A stretch of DNA of 64,000 nucleotides from positions 14,049,376 through 14,113,375 of the forward strand of contig NC_052357.1 of assembly GCF_009727055.1 (NCBI RefSeq). Direction: 5' to 3'. A program made the translations under genes and the position numbers. Below the pieces are notes generated by a model. That model searched no databases, was not told where the DNA came from, and saw only the letters and a program-made list of their open reading frames with translations. The stretch comes from Benincasa hispida. Taxonomy: Eukaryota > Streptophyta > Magnoliopsida > Cucurbitales > Cucurbitaceae. Positions 23,221 through 36,531 of this stretch are shown here, piece after piece (position 1 is the first letter of the stretch; each line of letters begins with the position of its first letter).

Positions 23221-26200
23221 TGTTGGGGTTGATGCCCTAAATCTCGTAGGGTCCTATAGTTTGTAAACATTGTTGAATAAACTCATTATGTATTTAATAA
23301 AATATTTGATATTTTATTCATTGTCTATAAAATATTTGATATTTTAGTTGCATTAATCACAAACCAATAAACTAACATCCAAGATTATCTTTGTAACTTA
23401 AATATGTATGTGGAGAGATACAAGTGGATCACGTTTAAGTTATTGGGATTAGTGTCCTAATTCTCCTGGTAGTCTCGTAGTTTGTAAACATTCTGTAAAC
23501 ATATTTTCATTAATAAAATAAGTGTTATTTTATCAGCATTTACTCAATCCAATAAACTAAGATTTGTGGTTATTTCATGTAACTTAAGTATGTATGTGGA
23601 GACATGCAAGTGGATCATGCCTTAAGTAATAACCTAAATGGTTTGTAGTATAAGGATAAAGGAGGGATACCTTATCCTGGTGACACTACGGATGCGACCT
23701 GCTTTGTAGATGTTATAAGTGTTGTAAAGTGCTACAAATGGTTTGATCCTGACCATTCATGTGGAGATATGCAAGTAGGGGTATCCTATACAAAGAGTTT
23801 GTATAAGACCGAACCACAAAATGATTAGTCTCTTTATATAACGCCGTTAATAATTGAGACTTACATTTCACTAGAATGACCATAGGTGATATGCCTTAAT
23901 CTTGAGTGAGTTGGGAACTCCTACTCATGAGGGCGGTCCTTCGATTTGTATGGGTGAGAATGGCTAGATTGCCAACTCAACAAGCCTACCATTTGGGGTT
24001 TCGTCTAATTGGGAAGTTGGGAACTCAGCTACACAAGATGCAATTCACTCCTTCCCTGAAGCAGGGGTAAGTAGATAAATTTCTTCCTTAAGGGATGATT
24101 CTGGGTCTTGAACATAATGGTCATACCCTCTCCTGGTCTGAGAGAACTCAGCTACACAAGATGGAATTCACTCCTTCACTGTTGATTAGTCATATGAACA
24201 CAGAAATATATATGTAGTGCGAAGAATGCAACTGTTGATATTTAGTGGAGTGCTCGAAAATTAATGGATGGTGAATATCATGATTAAAGAGTTTAATCAG
24301 TTATTCACATACCGTTGGAGCTTCAAGCTACAGGTCCATAAGGTTTCCTTGGTAGCCCAATGGGTTCAAGTTGAGAATCAGATTTTGGGTTAATTTGAAG
24401 TGTTCAAATTAACAAGAGAAAATCTAATTATATGTGATATAATTGATATGATGTATTTGATACATTGGAGGAATTAATATAAAGGTGATTTATATTAAAT
24501 ACCATAAAATAGAAAAAGAACTATGGTTTATATATTTCATGTGATGAAATATTAAAACTATAGGTTATAAATATAATATGATAAGTTGGTTATTACATTT
24601 ATTTATAATATATTAATTATATGATAATTAATTATTCTTTTTCTTTAATGGCAGACTTAAGTGGGAGGTTATACACAGTTATGGTAACTATGAGATAAAA
24701 AGGAAAATGGTTTTCCAAAATCAGAGTTGGTTGATGATTCATTGAATCGATATCACAAAAGAAAGACTATCGAGTAAAAGTGTTTTACTAAACAATAGCA
24801 TCTCATAGACTAAACGATTGAGTATAGAGTTTACTATATGATAGTTACTCATTATTACACGATTGAGTAGCAAGTCTATACGATAGGCTTCTTCTGACTA
24901 CAAGATCGAGTATCAAGTCTATATGATAGACTTCTTCTTTCTCCCACTTACTCGATTGTTTACTCGATCATCCACCTCCTTCATTCCTCTATCTAAAGTC
25001 ACACAGAGCCCACAATTCCTGGAATCTCACACCGAGAATACCAAGGTAACTCTTGTGGTGGTGTTCTTGTTCCGTTCGAGGGTCGAAGATCGAGTTGCAC
25101 TCGATAGTGATCAAGAATTCTTCAGTTCGTATTGTTGGTTGTTCTGATCATTGCGTTCAAGTTCTTCATTGGACGCATTGGAGATTGATCGAGGGATACT
25201 TGAAGAAAGAGTTTGTCAAAGGTTTGCATACTCTATCCTTGTTCATTTAAAGAAGCATGCTTGTAATTTATTGTTTGTGCATAATCTATTCTTTTAGACT
25301 GTAATTGTTTGTGTTTTTTCTCAATGGGATTTGGAATGATCCACTTCCACTCACTATTCTCTATTTAGAGTTCCTTCATAAGTGATAACCTAAAAGGTCT
25401 ATAGTAGATGAATAAGGCTAGGTACCTTATCTTGGTAACACTATGAGTATGGCCCGCTTTGTAGGTGTTACAATTATTGTAAAGTGCTACAAATGATCTG
25501 ATCCTGATCATTCATGTATTAGACATGCAAGCGGGGATATTCCACACAAAGGAGTTTGTATAAGACCGAACCACAAAATTTTTAGTCTCATTATATAACA
25601 CCGTTCATAATAGAGACTTACATTTCAACAGGATGACCGTAAGTAACATGACTTGAATCCTAAGTGAGTTGTGAACTCCTACCTATGAGGACGGTCCTTT
25701 GATTTGTATGGGTGAGAGTGGCCAGATTGCCGACTCAACAAGTCTACCATTTTGGGGATTCGACTAATTGGGGAGCTAGGAACACAACTACAGAAGATGA
25801 AATTCACTCCTTCCCCGAGGGAGGAGTAGGTAGATAAATTGCTCCCTTAAGGGCTAATTCCGGGTCTTGAACAATGTGACGCCACTCTCTCCTGGCCTGA
25901 GAGGGAATTAGTCATAGTTGGACTATGATCTATTGTTCATTAGACGGATCGGTGGTACTTAAGGAGTTAGATATAACTACATGGGCAAAACGGTAATTTG
26001 GCCCAATGTACTTTTGAGCAATTAGTGAAGGGTCATCGTACTGTTGGTTAGTTATATCTAATGGATATAGAAATATATTTGTAGTGTGAAGAGTGCAGCT
26101 GTCGGTCTTTGGTGGAGTGTCCAACAGTTAACGAATGGTGAATAATGTAATTAAAGAGTTTAATTAATTATTCACGAACCGTTGGAGCTTCAAACTATAG

Positions 26201-27100
26201 GTCCATTAGGTCCCCTTGGTAGCTCAATAGGCTTTAATTGAGAATCACTTTTTGAATTAACTTGAATTGTTCCAATTAATAAAGGGATTTAATTATATAT
26301 GATATCATTAAATTATTTCAATTATATGTGATATAATTGTCATAATGTATTTGATACATTTTAGCTTAATGGAAGGAAATAAATATTTGAATGAGATTCA
26401 AATATAGTTTCTATAAATTGGATTCATAGTTGTTAAATTTAATATAAATATGATTTATATTAAATGTCATATAATAGAGAAAAGAAACTATAGTTTATAT
26501 TATATGTGATACAATATTAAAACTATAGGTTATATATTTGATATAACATATAGTATAAGATATATATATAATATGATAAGTTAGTTATCATATTTATATT
26601 TATATTATTATTATTATTTTGATAATAAGGAAGGGAGTTACAATTCTCTTCCCCATCTTTTCTCTTCACTCACATTAGTGGGTGGTGGTTATCTTTTATG
26701 GCAAGAGGAATAAAAAAAATGGTTTTTCTTCTTCCTCTACAATTTGCAAGAGTGTTGGATGATTGAGATTTTTTACAGAAGAGTTTTGTGAGTTCTGTCT
26801 TGAGATTAGAAAGTTCTCAATCTTCTTCCTTTCCTCCACCTTAAGCTTTCCCTCTTAACCAAAATAGTCAGAGCCCATCATTCCTAGGTTCTCACCCTGA
26901 GAATATCAAGATTTCTATTGTGGTAGTGTCTAGGTTTTTGGTTCGAGGTTATCTTGAAGAAGGTCTTCAAGTTGTTCATGATCCGTTCGGGGGAATTCGT
27001 GAAGAAAAGGTTCTACAAAGGTGATATTTCTTGAAACCTTTTCTTGTAAAGCATGGTCGATCCGCTTCTACTCAAGGTTCAACTCATACAAGTTCCTTCA
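23221..27100 (+). repeat. Solo LTR A (subfamily II), interrupted by solo LTR B
   Basis: It starts TGTTGGGGTTGATGCCC and ends AGTTCCTTCA. Flanks actat (23216-23220) and actac (27101-27105) form a target-site duplication with one mismatch. Element 2 coding sequence rejoins across it. The body is 23221-23440 plus 25384-27100, interrupted by LTR B. There is no internal region, so it is a solo LTR. Confidence 0.87.
23441..25378 (+). repeat. Solo LTR B (subfamily I) inside LTR A
   Basis: It starts TATTGGGATTAGTGTCC (TG decayed to TA) and ends AGTTCCTTCA, 1938 bp. A perfect 5-bp target-site duplication, taagt, flanks it (23436-23440 and 25379-25383). Joining the flanks restores the block 'cacgtttaagtgataacct' seen in related LTRs. 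The CGATCG cluster survives only as decayed forms near 24790-24930. Small open frames at 24923-25250 lie within it. Confidence 0.9.
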
Positions 27101-27442
27101 ACTACTGAACCTTCAATAAGAGTTGTTGAAGAGCCCAATACCTCAACAAAAGTTGTTGAAGTTGGTTCATCTAGGAGGTCACATCCACCTCAAACGTGGG
27201 GGAAGCCTCGACGTAGTGGGAGGGTTGTGAACCCGCCTATACATTATATGGGTTTAACAGCAACCCTAGCTATTATAGCTGATGGCAAAGTTGAAGATCC
27301 ATTGTCTTATAATAACGCAATAGAGGATGTTGACAAAGATGAATAGATTAAAGCCATGGATCTCGAAATAGACTCTATGTACTTCAATTCAGTTTAAAAA
27401 TTTTTATATCAACTCGATGGGGTAAAACCTATAGGTTGTAAA
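27101..27442 (+). pseudogene. Element 2 pol fragment: integrase-RT linker and RT start
   Basis: It resumes after LTR A. It encodes a linker with two 'RVVE' or 'KVVE' units like those of Element 1 near 2365-2415, then 'RRSGRVVNPPIHYMGLT' and 'VEDPLSYNNAIEDVDKDE', followed by a TAG where Element 1 has Trp. It ends in the codons for Gly-Cys-Lys at 27442, where LTR C inserted; the frame picks up with 'WIYKRK' codons at 33525. Confidence 0.85.
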
Positions 27443-29212
27443 TGAAGGAACCGTGAGGTCTGCAACAAAAGTGAAATCGTTCCCAATTTCAATTTTTCAC
27501 ATAATAAAATTACAGTACAAAAAATTATACATAATATAGAAAATTACAGCATGCTTAGAAGAGGGAATTAGGGAAGAAAAAATTACTTACCTTTGAAGAA
27601 TCCAAAGTCTTCACATAATCCCTCGAACCGGTCACGAACTCTCCTCTTGGAATCTTGAACAGAACCAAAATTCACAACAAAACCAAACTAGTTTAGACAC
27701 CATTAAAAGTGAGCCTTTTGTATTCTCTATAGGGGATGAGAATTACAAAAGGTGTGGGCTCTGTAATCTTTTGGGTAGAGGGAGAGTATTTTTTAGAGGA
27801 GAGAAATTATGTTCTTTTTCAGTTTGAAGAACACATAGAGACTCTCTCTATGAAGAAAACTAAGAAGATATCAAAACCACTCCCACTACCACGATAGATT
27901 AAGAGAGAAAAAAAGGGGAGGGAGTTACAACTCCCTTCTAAATTATTGTTTTTTAAATAATTTATTTTAATAAATTATTTGCTATATATATATAACCACC
28001 TTATTATATAATATATATATTAAACTATATGTTATATTAAATAAAATACATAACCTTTAGTTTTTATATTATATCAAATACAATATAACCTATAGCTTTT
28101 ATTTTTCTCAACAATGCATGGTATTTAATATAAATCATATGTATACTAAATTCAATTATATGAATCTCATCCATATAATTAATATTTGAATAATATTCAA
28201 ATATTTAATTCCTCTATGAATAAACTTTATACTATAATGTATCAAATATATTTTATTAATTATATCATGTGTAATTAATTCTCTCAATTCATTTAAACAA
28301 TTCAAATTAACCCAAAATTAGTTTGATTCTCAATTATCTCAGTTGAGCTACCAAGGGACCTTATGGACCTGTAGATTGAAGCTCCAATGGTACTTGAATA
28401 ATTAATTAAACTTCTTTAGTTAAATTATTCAACATCCATTAACTGCCAGTCACTCCACTAAAGACTGAAAGTTGCACTCTTCATACTACAGATATATTTT
28501 TGTCTCCATTGGATATAACCAGTCAACAGTTCGATGACTCTTCACAAATTGCTCGTAAGTACAACTGGGCTAAAATTACCGTTTTTCCATGTAGTTACAC
28601 CTAACTTCTTAAGTACCACTAGTCCCTCTAATGAACAATAAGTCCTAGTCCAACTATGACAAAACCCCTCTCGGGCCAAGAAAGGGTGTGACGCTACATT
28701 GTTCAAGCCCTAGAATTAGTCCTTAAGAGAACAATTTATCTACTTACCCAAACCTTAAGGAAATAGTGAATTTCATCTTGTGTAGACGTGTTACCAGCTC
28801 CCCAATCAGACGAATCTTCAAAATAGTAGGCTTATTGAGTCGGCAGTCTGGCCACTCTCACCCATACAAATCAAAGGATCGCCTTGAAGGAACTCTAAAA
28901 CTAGAGAACCAGTGAGCGGAAGCAGATCGTTCCAAACCCCATTGTGAAAGAACATAAACATTTACAATCATTCAGAAATAGCTATGCATAAAGATAAATT
29001 GCAGCATGATTCTTAACAAACATTCAAGGGATCGAGTAAACAATACCTTTGAAGTACCCTTTCTTCACGTATTTCCCTCGGTCGTTCAGCAACTCAATAA
29101 ACAAGCATGAATGCAACAAGCCTTTGGAAAATCCTTGATCACCAACGAGTACAACTCAATCCTCAATCCTCGAACATAATTCGACACCACCACAAGATTA
29201 CCTTGGTCTTCT

Positions 29213-31322
29213 GAAGGAACTCTTATACAAGAGTAACCATGAGCATATTCGGATCTTTCCTATTTCATTGTGATCGAATTACCAAACACACATTCTAATA
29301 AACAGTTATGAAATTTAACACTAATTAATGGCATACTTTGATAAATAAAATACAAAAGATTGATTATACGCACCAGTTGAAGACTCTCTTCACTTCGAAC
29401 TCAACCCAGTGGAAGCAAACCTCTATGTTCTTTATCGCCCAACAAACAGTCGGCTACCAGCAACACGATCGTCTACACGAACGGCAGCAAAGAACAAGCA
29501 AGAGCAGGGACGACACACCACTTAGAGCCATTGGTATTCTCGGAGTGAGAATCCAAAGAATGGTCTTTGATGGAGTTGGTAGAGGAAGAAGGAACGGGAT
29601 GATCATGTAAAACGATAAGCAAGTGGAAGAAGGCTATCGTATAGCGGATGCTTATCGTTTAGAGAAAGCTACACGATCTTGTAGGTTTTACTAAATGATC
29701 GTTTAGTAAAGAGTAAGCGATCGTTTAGTAAACTTAGCACGCTAAACGATCGTTTAGAAAAGACGAGCGATCGTTTAAAGAAGGCATGCGATCGTTTAGA
29801 CGTGGGGTGTGCGATCGTTTAAGTGATAAGGCACTATCATATAGGCTCTCAGCTGAGCGATCGTTTAGAGAAGGCGTACGATCGTTTAGACGTGGGGTGT
29901 GCGATCGTTTAAGCGATAAGGCACTATCGTATAGGCTCTCAGCTAAGCGATCGTGACGTTTTCACACCTTGAGCGATTTTTCCAAACCCATTGCAAGATG
30001 AAAATATTTTTCATTTTATTCTTCAGTTACAATAACTGAATAAAATTTTCTCACTAACGCACGATTGAGGAGAAGTTTTCAACCAATTACATATAATTAA
30101 CCATTAATTAATAAATGAATATAATTATATTATATTCTTAACGTATAGTTTGATATCATATATCTACTATTGTAATTTCTCCTCCACTTGATATAAATCA
30201 TATTTATATCTAATTTCCTCCAAAATAATGTATCTCATACATTTAGCCAATTATATCATATATAATTAACCAGTTCAATTATATCATTATAATTGAACTT
30301 TCTCTTGTCAATTTGAACATTTCAAATTAACCCAAACACTGGTTCTCGACTTTATCCAAGCTACCAAGGTGACCTAATGGACCTGTGGCTCGAAGCTTCA
30401 ACAGTACGTGAATAACTGACTAAACTCTTTAGCCACGAGATCCACCATCCATTAACTGTCAGTGATTCCACTCAAAACCAACAGCTAAACTCTTCTTACC
30501 ACAGATATATTTCTGTGTCCATCGGATATAACCAATCATGAGTACGATGACCCTTCACAGATACTCGTAAGTACAGCTAGGCCAATTTACCGTTTTTCCC
30601 CTATAGTTACATCTCACTCCTTAAGTACCACTGATTCCTCTAATGAACAATACAACATAGTCCAACTATGTGTGAACACCTCTCAGGCTAAGAGAAGGTG
30701 TGTGGCGTCACATCGTTCAAGCCCCGGAATCAGCTTTTAAGGGAGCCATCTATCTACTTACCCTTGCCTCATGGAAGGAGTGAATTCCATCTTGTGTAGT
30801 TGAGTTCCCAACTCCCAAATCAGACGAATCCCCAAAATGGTAGGTTTGAATCAGCGACCTGGCCACTCACACCCATACAAATCAAAGAACCGTCCTCAAT
30901 GGCAGAAGTTCCCAACTCACTCAGGATTGAGGTCATGTTACCCATGGTCATCCTAGTGAAGTGAAGTCTCTGTCATAAACGGTGTTATATAACGAGATGT
31001 TAACACTTCGTGGTCAGGTCTTATACAAACTCTTTGTATAGGATGCCCCCGCTCGCATGTCCCCTACATGAATGATCAGGATCAGACCATCTGTGACAAG
31101 TCACAACACTTGTGACCATTCAACAAAGTGGGTTGCAACTGTAGCATTACCAAGATAAGGTTTCCCTCCTATATCCATATACTACAGACCATTTTGGTTA
31201 TCACTCAAGGCATGATCCACTTGTATGTCACCACATACATGCTTAAGTTACATACAGATAACCAAGGATTTTATGTTTATTGGTTTGTGGTAAAGCAAAT
31301 AAAAAAAAACAATTGAGCAACA
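29213..31322 (-). repeat. Solo LTR E, inverted, inside LTR D
   Basis: The plus strand begins TGAAGGAACTCTTATAC and ends GAGCAACA. D sequence resumes at once with 'ttcttggtatgagaatcc'. The duplication is blurred (tcttc against ttctt, or cttct against attct if end bases are shared), so the boundary is good to a few bases. This is the innermost of five nesting levels: X, Element 2, C, D, E. Its motif cluster at 29660-29960 is the largest in the window. Confidence 0.8.
29660..29960 (-). repeat. Expanded CGATCG motif cluster with a 90-bp tandem duplication
   Basis: Nine copies of gatcgttta (plus strand) occur here, eight of them with a full CGATCG core. Positions 29765-29854 and 29855-29944 are a direct tandem duplication with period 90 and only a few mismatches; each unit has three motif copies and ends 'ataggctctcagct'. 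This is expansion of a motif cluster that is smaller in LTRs of Element 1 and K. Confidence 0.85.
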
Positions 31323-33519
31323 TTCTTGGTATGAGAATCCAGAAATTGTGGGCTTTGTATGAATTTGGATAGAAGAATGGAGGAAGTGAATGAGTAAACA
31401 ATCGACTATGCGATGAACAATCATGTAGAAGAAGGAGAAGATCTATCGTATAGACTTGATACTTGATCATGTAGAAATGAGTTCTATCGTATAGAAAACT
31501 CGATAACTATCGTTTAGTCTCTCAAAAGTAATCAGATTACTTGTTTCGTTTGTGTGGAATGAATAATGAAAACTATTTTTCATTTTTATCCCTCAATTGC
31601 CATAAACCGTAAAAAAAATCACCCACTAAGGTAGTTATTGGAGAAAAAGAAAATTTATTATCTCATAATTAATACTTTATAAATAAAAATAATAACTAAC
31701 TTATCATATTATATTTATAACCTATATTTTTAATATTGCATCATATGCAACATATAAAACCATAGTTCTTTTTCTCTTCTTATGGCATTTAATATAAATC
31801 ATATTTATATTAATTCCTCCAATCAAATAACGTATCAAATACATCATATCAATTATATCATATATAATTGAATTAATTTAATTATATCATATATAATCAA
31901 ATTTCCTATTGTTAATTTGAACATTTCAAACTAACCCAAAAATTGATTCTCAACTTAAATCCATTGAGCTACCAAGGGGACCTTATGAACTTGTAACTTG
32001 AAGCCTCAACGATACGTGAATAACTGACTAAACTCTTTAATCACGATATCCACCATCCGTTAACTGTCGGGCACTCCACTAAAGACCGACAGTTATACTC
32101 TTCGCACTACAGATATATTTCTATGTCCATTGGATATAACCAATCAATAGTACGATGACCCTTCACAAATCGCCCGTAAGTACAATTGGGCCAATTTACC
32201 GTTTTACCCCTATAGTTACATCTAACTCCTTAAGTACCACGGATTCCTCTAATGAACAATAGATCATAGTCTCACTATGACTAAACCCTTCTCTGGCCAA
32301 GAGAAGGTGTGGCACCATATTGTTCAAGTCCCGAAATTAGCCCTCAAGGGAACAATTTATCTACTTACCCCTGCCTTGGGGAAAAAGTGAATTCCATCTT
32401 GTGTAGCTGAGTTCCCAGCTCCCCAATCAAACGAATTCCCAAAGTGGTAGGTTTGAGTTGGCGATTTGGTCACTCTCACCCATGCAAATCAAAGGACCGC
32501 CCTCATAGACAAAAGTTCACAACTCACTCGGGATTAAGGTCATGTTACCTATGGTCATCTTAGTAAAATGAAAGTCTCAATTATGAACCGCATTATATAA
32601 CGGAACTAAATATTTCGTGGTCCGGTCTTATACAAACTCTTTTGTATAGAGTATCCTCACTCGCATGTCTAATATACGAATGATCAGGATCAAATCATTT
32701 GTAGCACTTTACAATATTTGTAACACCTACAGAGCGGGTCACACTCGTAGTGTCACCAGGATAAGGTATCCCTCCTTTATCCATATACTACATACCATTT
32801 AGGTTATCACTTAAAGCACGATCTACTTGTATGTCTCCACATGCATGCTTAAGTTAAAAAGATAACCAGGGATCTTAGTTTATTCGTTTATGGTTAATGC
32901 AACTAAAATATCTCATATTTCATAGACTGAAATGAATAAAATATCTCATATTATAAATAACAAAGTGTTTGTTCATAAATGTGTTTAGAAACTACAGGAC
33001 CCTACAAGATTTAGGGCATTAATCTTAACACACCTTCATAGGCAGGAGTTCACAACTCACTCAGGTAATCTTGATGAAATGTAAGTCTCTATTGTTAACG
33101 GCATTATATAATAGACAATTCATTTTGTGGTCCAATATTATACAAACCCTTTTGTATAGAACACCATCGCTTATATGTCTCCACATGAATGATCATGATC
33201 AGATTATTTGTAGCACTTTACAACAATTGTAACATCTACAAAGCGGGTCATATTCGTAGTGTCACTAGGATAAAGTATCCAGCCTTATCCATCTACTACA
33301 GATCATTTAGGTTATCACTTAAACATGATCCACCTGTATATCCCTACATATATGTTTAAAGTACATAAGATAAGCTTGGATATTACTTTAATGGTTTTGT
33401 GGGTTAATGCTACTGAATTTCGAATAAAATGCCTCAAGATTTTATTAAATAAATAAATTGTTTATACATTACAATTACAAACTATAGATCGCATGAGATT
33501 TAGGACATCAACCCCAACA

Positions 33520-34961
33520 TCAAATGGATCTACAAAAGAAAATAGGGTGTGGATCGGAAGATACAAACCTGTAAGGCTAGACTTGTGGCAAAAGGTTAAA
33601 CCCAAGTTGAGAGAGTCGACTATGAGGAGACTTTCTCACCTATTTCTATGTTGAAGTCTATTTGGATACTCCTGTTCATTGCCTTATATTATGACTATGA
33701 GATTTGGCAAATGGATGTCAAGACTACTTTTCTTAATGGCAATCTTGTGAAGACCATATATATGGAGCAGCCTGAGGGATTCATAATCCAAGTTGAAGAG
33801 CTAAAAGTTTGCAAGCTTAGTCGGTCCATTTATGTATTGAAACAAGCTTCTCGATCTTGGAATATAAGATTTGATATTGCGATCAAATCTTATGGCTTTG
33901 ATCGAAATGTTGATGAGCCTTGTATTTATAAGAGAATCATCAACAGTTCAGTAGTTTTCTTTGTGTTGTATGTAAACGATATCCTACTCATTAAGAATAA
34001 TATAGGTCTACTGATTGAAATTAAAGATTGGCTAGCGACCAAATTCCAAATGAAAAATTTGGGAGAGACACACTTTGTTCTGGGCATTAAGATCTTTAGC
34101 GATCGAAAGAACAAAACGTTGATCTTGTCTCATGCATCATACATTGACAAAATGCTTGTTAAGTTTTTAATGCAAAACTCCAAGAGAGGTTTGTTACCTT
34201 TCAGGCATGGAGTTACTTTGTCTAAGGAACAATGTCCTAGGATACCTCAAGAGATTGAGGAAATGAGACGAATCCCCTATGCACCGGTTGTTTGGTAGCC
34301 TGATGTATGTGATGTTATGTACTAGACCTGACATCTGTTGTGCAATGGGAATAGTCAGTAGATATCAGTCTAATCCAAGATTTGATCAACTAGACTGTCG
34401 TTAAGAACATTCTCAAGTATCTTCGAAGAACGAGGGACTACATACTCATGTATGGATCTAAGGATTTGATCCTTACAAGATACACGGACTCTGATTTTCA
34501 GACTGATAGGGATTCTAGGAAATCTACATCAGGATCAATGTTTACTCTTAACAAAGAAGCAGTAGTCTGGTAGAGCACCAAGTAAGGGTGCATTTCTGAA
34601 TCCACTATGGAGGCTGAGTATGTAGAAGCTTGTGAAGCTGCTAAGGAAGATGTGTGGCTCAAGAAATTCTTGACTGATCCAGAAGTGGTTTCAGACATAT
34701 CAAAGTTCATCACCCTTTTATTTGATAATAGTGGTGTTATGGCTAATTCTTCAGAGCCTTGAAGTCACAAACGCGAGAAGCACATAAAGCAGAAGTATCA
34801 TCTCATTCGAGAGATTGTGCATCGAGGAGATGTGATTATCACAAAAATAGCTTTGGCGCACAACGTTACTGATCCATTTACGAAGACTCCCATGGCTAAG
34901 GTGTTTGTGGATCAGCTGCAGAGTATGGGTCTATGGGACATGCCACATCTAGTCTAGAGCA
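33520..34961 (+). pseudogene. Element 2 reverse transcriptase and RNase H remnant
   Basis: A frame open from 33648 to 34298 encodes 'YDYEIWQMDVKTTFLNGN', 'LSRSIYVLKQASRSWNIR' and 'NLGETHFVLGI'. The catalytic box reads YVND near 33969, so one of the paired Asp residues is Asn. After a frameshift at about 34298, RNase H sequence follows with 'STMEAEYVEACEAAKEDVW' near 34601 and a stop within 34760-34765. The region closes with the polypurine tract CAAGTGGGAGAT at 35066-35077. Confidence 0.87.
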
Positions 34962-35077
34962 GAGGGGAGATTTTGTACTAGGCGCATTTTATGCCCTAGT
35001 TTCTTGTTTTGTGTACTTTTTTTATTAGTATGACTTTTATGATGTACATCTCACTAGCCTTAGAACAAGTGGGAGAT

Positions 35078-36531
35078 TTTTGAGGTTGATGCCTTAATCT
35101 CATGTGTCTTGTAGTTTTTAGTTGTATTATACAAACAATTTATTTTTTTTTAATAAAATCTAATGTATTTTATTTGACATTTAGTAGCATTAACCTATAA
35201 AACCAATAAACAAATATCCAAGGTTATCTTCTATAGCTTAAACATGTATGTGGAGACATACAAGTGGATCGTGTTTAAGTGATAACCTGAACAGTCTGCA
35301 GTAGATGGATAAGACTGGGTACCTTATCTTAGTGACACTACGAATGCAACCCACTTATAGATATTACAATTATTGTAAAGCTCTACAAATGATATGTTCC
35401 TGATCATTCATGTAGAGACATGTGAGCGGGGGTATTCTATACAAAATGGTATGTATAAGACCGGACCACGAAATGAATAATCCCATTATATAAGACCATT
35501 AATAGTAGAAACTTACATTTACCAGGATAATCATAGGTGACATGACATGAATCCTAAGTGCATTGTGAACTCATGCCTATAAAGGCGGTCCTTTGATTTA
35601 CATGGATGTGAATGGCTAGTCGCCGACTCAATATGCCTACCATTTTGGAATTCGTCTGATTGGTGAACTGGGAACATAGCTCACAAAACAAAGTTCACTC
35701 ATTCCATAATGTCGGGGTGAATAAATAAATTGCTCCCTTAAGGTTAATTATGAGGTTTGAGCAATGTAGCCTTACACCCTCTCTTGGCCCGATAGGGGTT
35801 TGGTCATAGTTGGACTATGACTTATTATTCACTAGAGGGATCACTGTTACTTAAGAAGTTAGATGTAACTACAAGGACAAAACAGTAATTTTGGCCTAGC
35901 TATACTTACGAGTAATTTGTGAATGGTTATCACACCGTCGATCGGTTATATCCAATGGACCCAGAAATATATCTGTAGTGCGAAGAGTGCAACTATCGAT
36001 CTTTAATGAAATGACCGACAGTTAATGAAATTGGGTAAATTAATTAAAAGAGTTTAATTAATTATTCAAGTACAATTGGAGCTTCAATCTACAGGTCCAT
36101 AAGGCCCCCTCGGGAGCTCAACTGGGATAATTGAGAATCAAATTAATTTTGGGTTAATTTGAATTGTTCAAATTAATTGAATAAATTAATTATATGTGAT
36201 ATAATTAATTTAAATTAATGATATGGGATATAATTAGTAAATGTATTTAATACATTATAATATAAAGTTTATTTTGAGAGAAAATAAATATTTGAATATG
36301 ATTCAAATATTAATTATATAGATTAGATTCATATAATTAATGTAAATTTGATTTATATTAAATATCGTAAATCATTGAAAGATATCAACTATAGGTTATA
36401 TGTTATATCTACACATAGTATTATATGTATATTATATAGCAAGGTGGTTACTATATAATTATACATTAAATAAATTGAAATTAGTTTTAATTTATATATA
36501 ATATTTTTATTTTTGAATTTAAATTAAAAGG
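35078..36531 (+). repeat. Element 2 3' LTR, truncated
   Basis: It follows the polypurine tract. The first bases are decayed (TTTTGAGGTTGATGCC against TGTTGGGGTTGATG in the 5' copy). It parallels the 5' LTR block for block up to 'gaatttaaattaaaagg' (compare 18212-18229), then stops. About 600 bp present at the end of the 5' LTR are missing. Confidence 0.83.

Larger units (their letters stand above)
28885..33030 (-). repeat. Solo LTR D, inverted, inside LTR C
   Basis: The plus strand begins TGAAGGAACTCTAAAAC and ends AATCTTAACA. Flanks cgcct (28880-28884) and cacct (33031-33035) form a duplication with one mismatch. Removing it restores the block 'cgccttcataggcaggagtt' of LTR C. Its own sequence is 28885-29212 plus 31323-33030. 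It keeps only traces of the CGATCG cluster (31390-31520). Confidence 0.82.
27443..33519 (-). repeat. Solo LTR C (subfamily II), inverted, interrupted by D and E
   Basis: The plus strand begins TGAAGGAACCGTGAGGTC and ends ATCAACCCCAACA, the reverse complement of a TGTTGGGGTTGAT... LTR. Flanks gtaaa and tcaaa are a worn duplication (3 of 5 match), but the restored codon order Gly-Cys-Lys-Trp-Ile-Tyr across it is convincing. Its own sequence is 27443-28884 and 33036-33519. Confidence 0.83.
16720..36531 (+). mobile_element. Element 2: degenerate Ty1/copia retrotransposon with both LTRs, nested in X and itself multiply interrupted
   Basis: Own parts in order: 5' LTR 16720-18831, leader to 20991, gag, protease and integrase to 23220, RT start 27101-27442, RT-RNase H 33520-35077, 3' LTR 35078-36531. 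The two LTRs are the same family but visibly diverged, so the insertion is old. The 3' LTR stops at the point matching 18229 and lacks its last ~600 bp; X sequence begins there. The X integrase-RT linker is missing too, so one deletion probably removed the end of this LTR and adjoining X sequence, and no target-site duplication can be read. Coding parts show the same lineage as Element 1. Confidence 0.87.

Noticed and set aside
29660..29960. CRISPR-like array of short direct repeats
   Set aside because: The spacing is irregular, repeats are only 9-12 bp, spacers are themselves duplicated, and the setting is a plant LTR.
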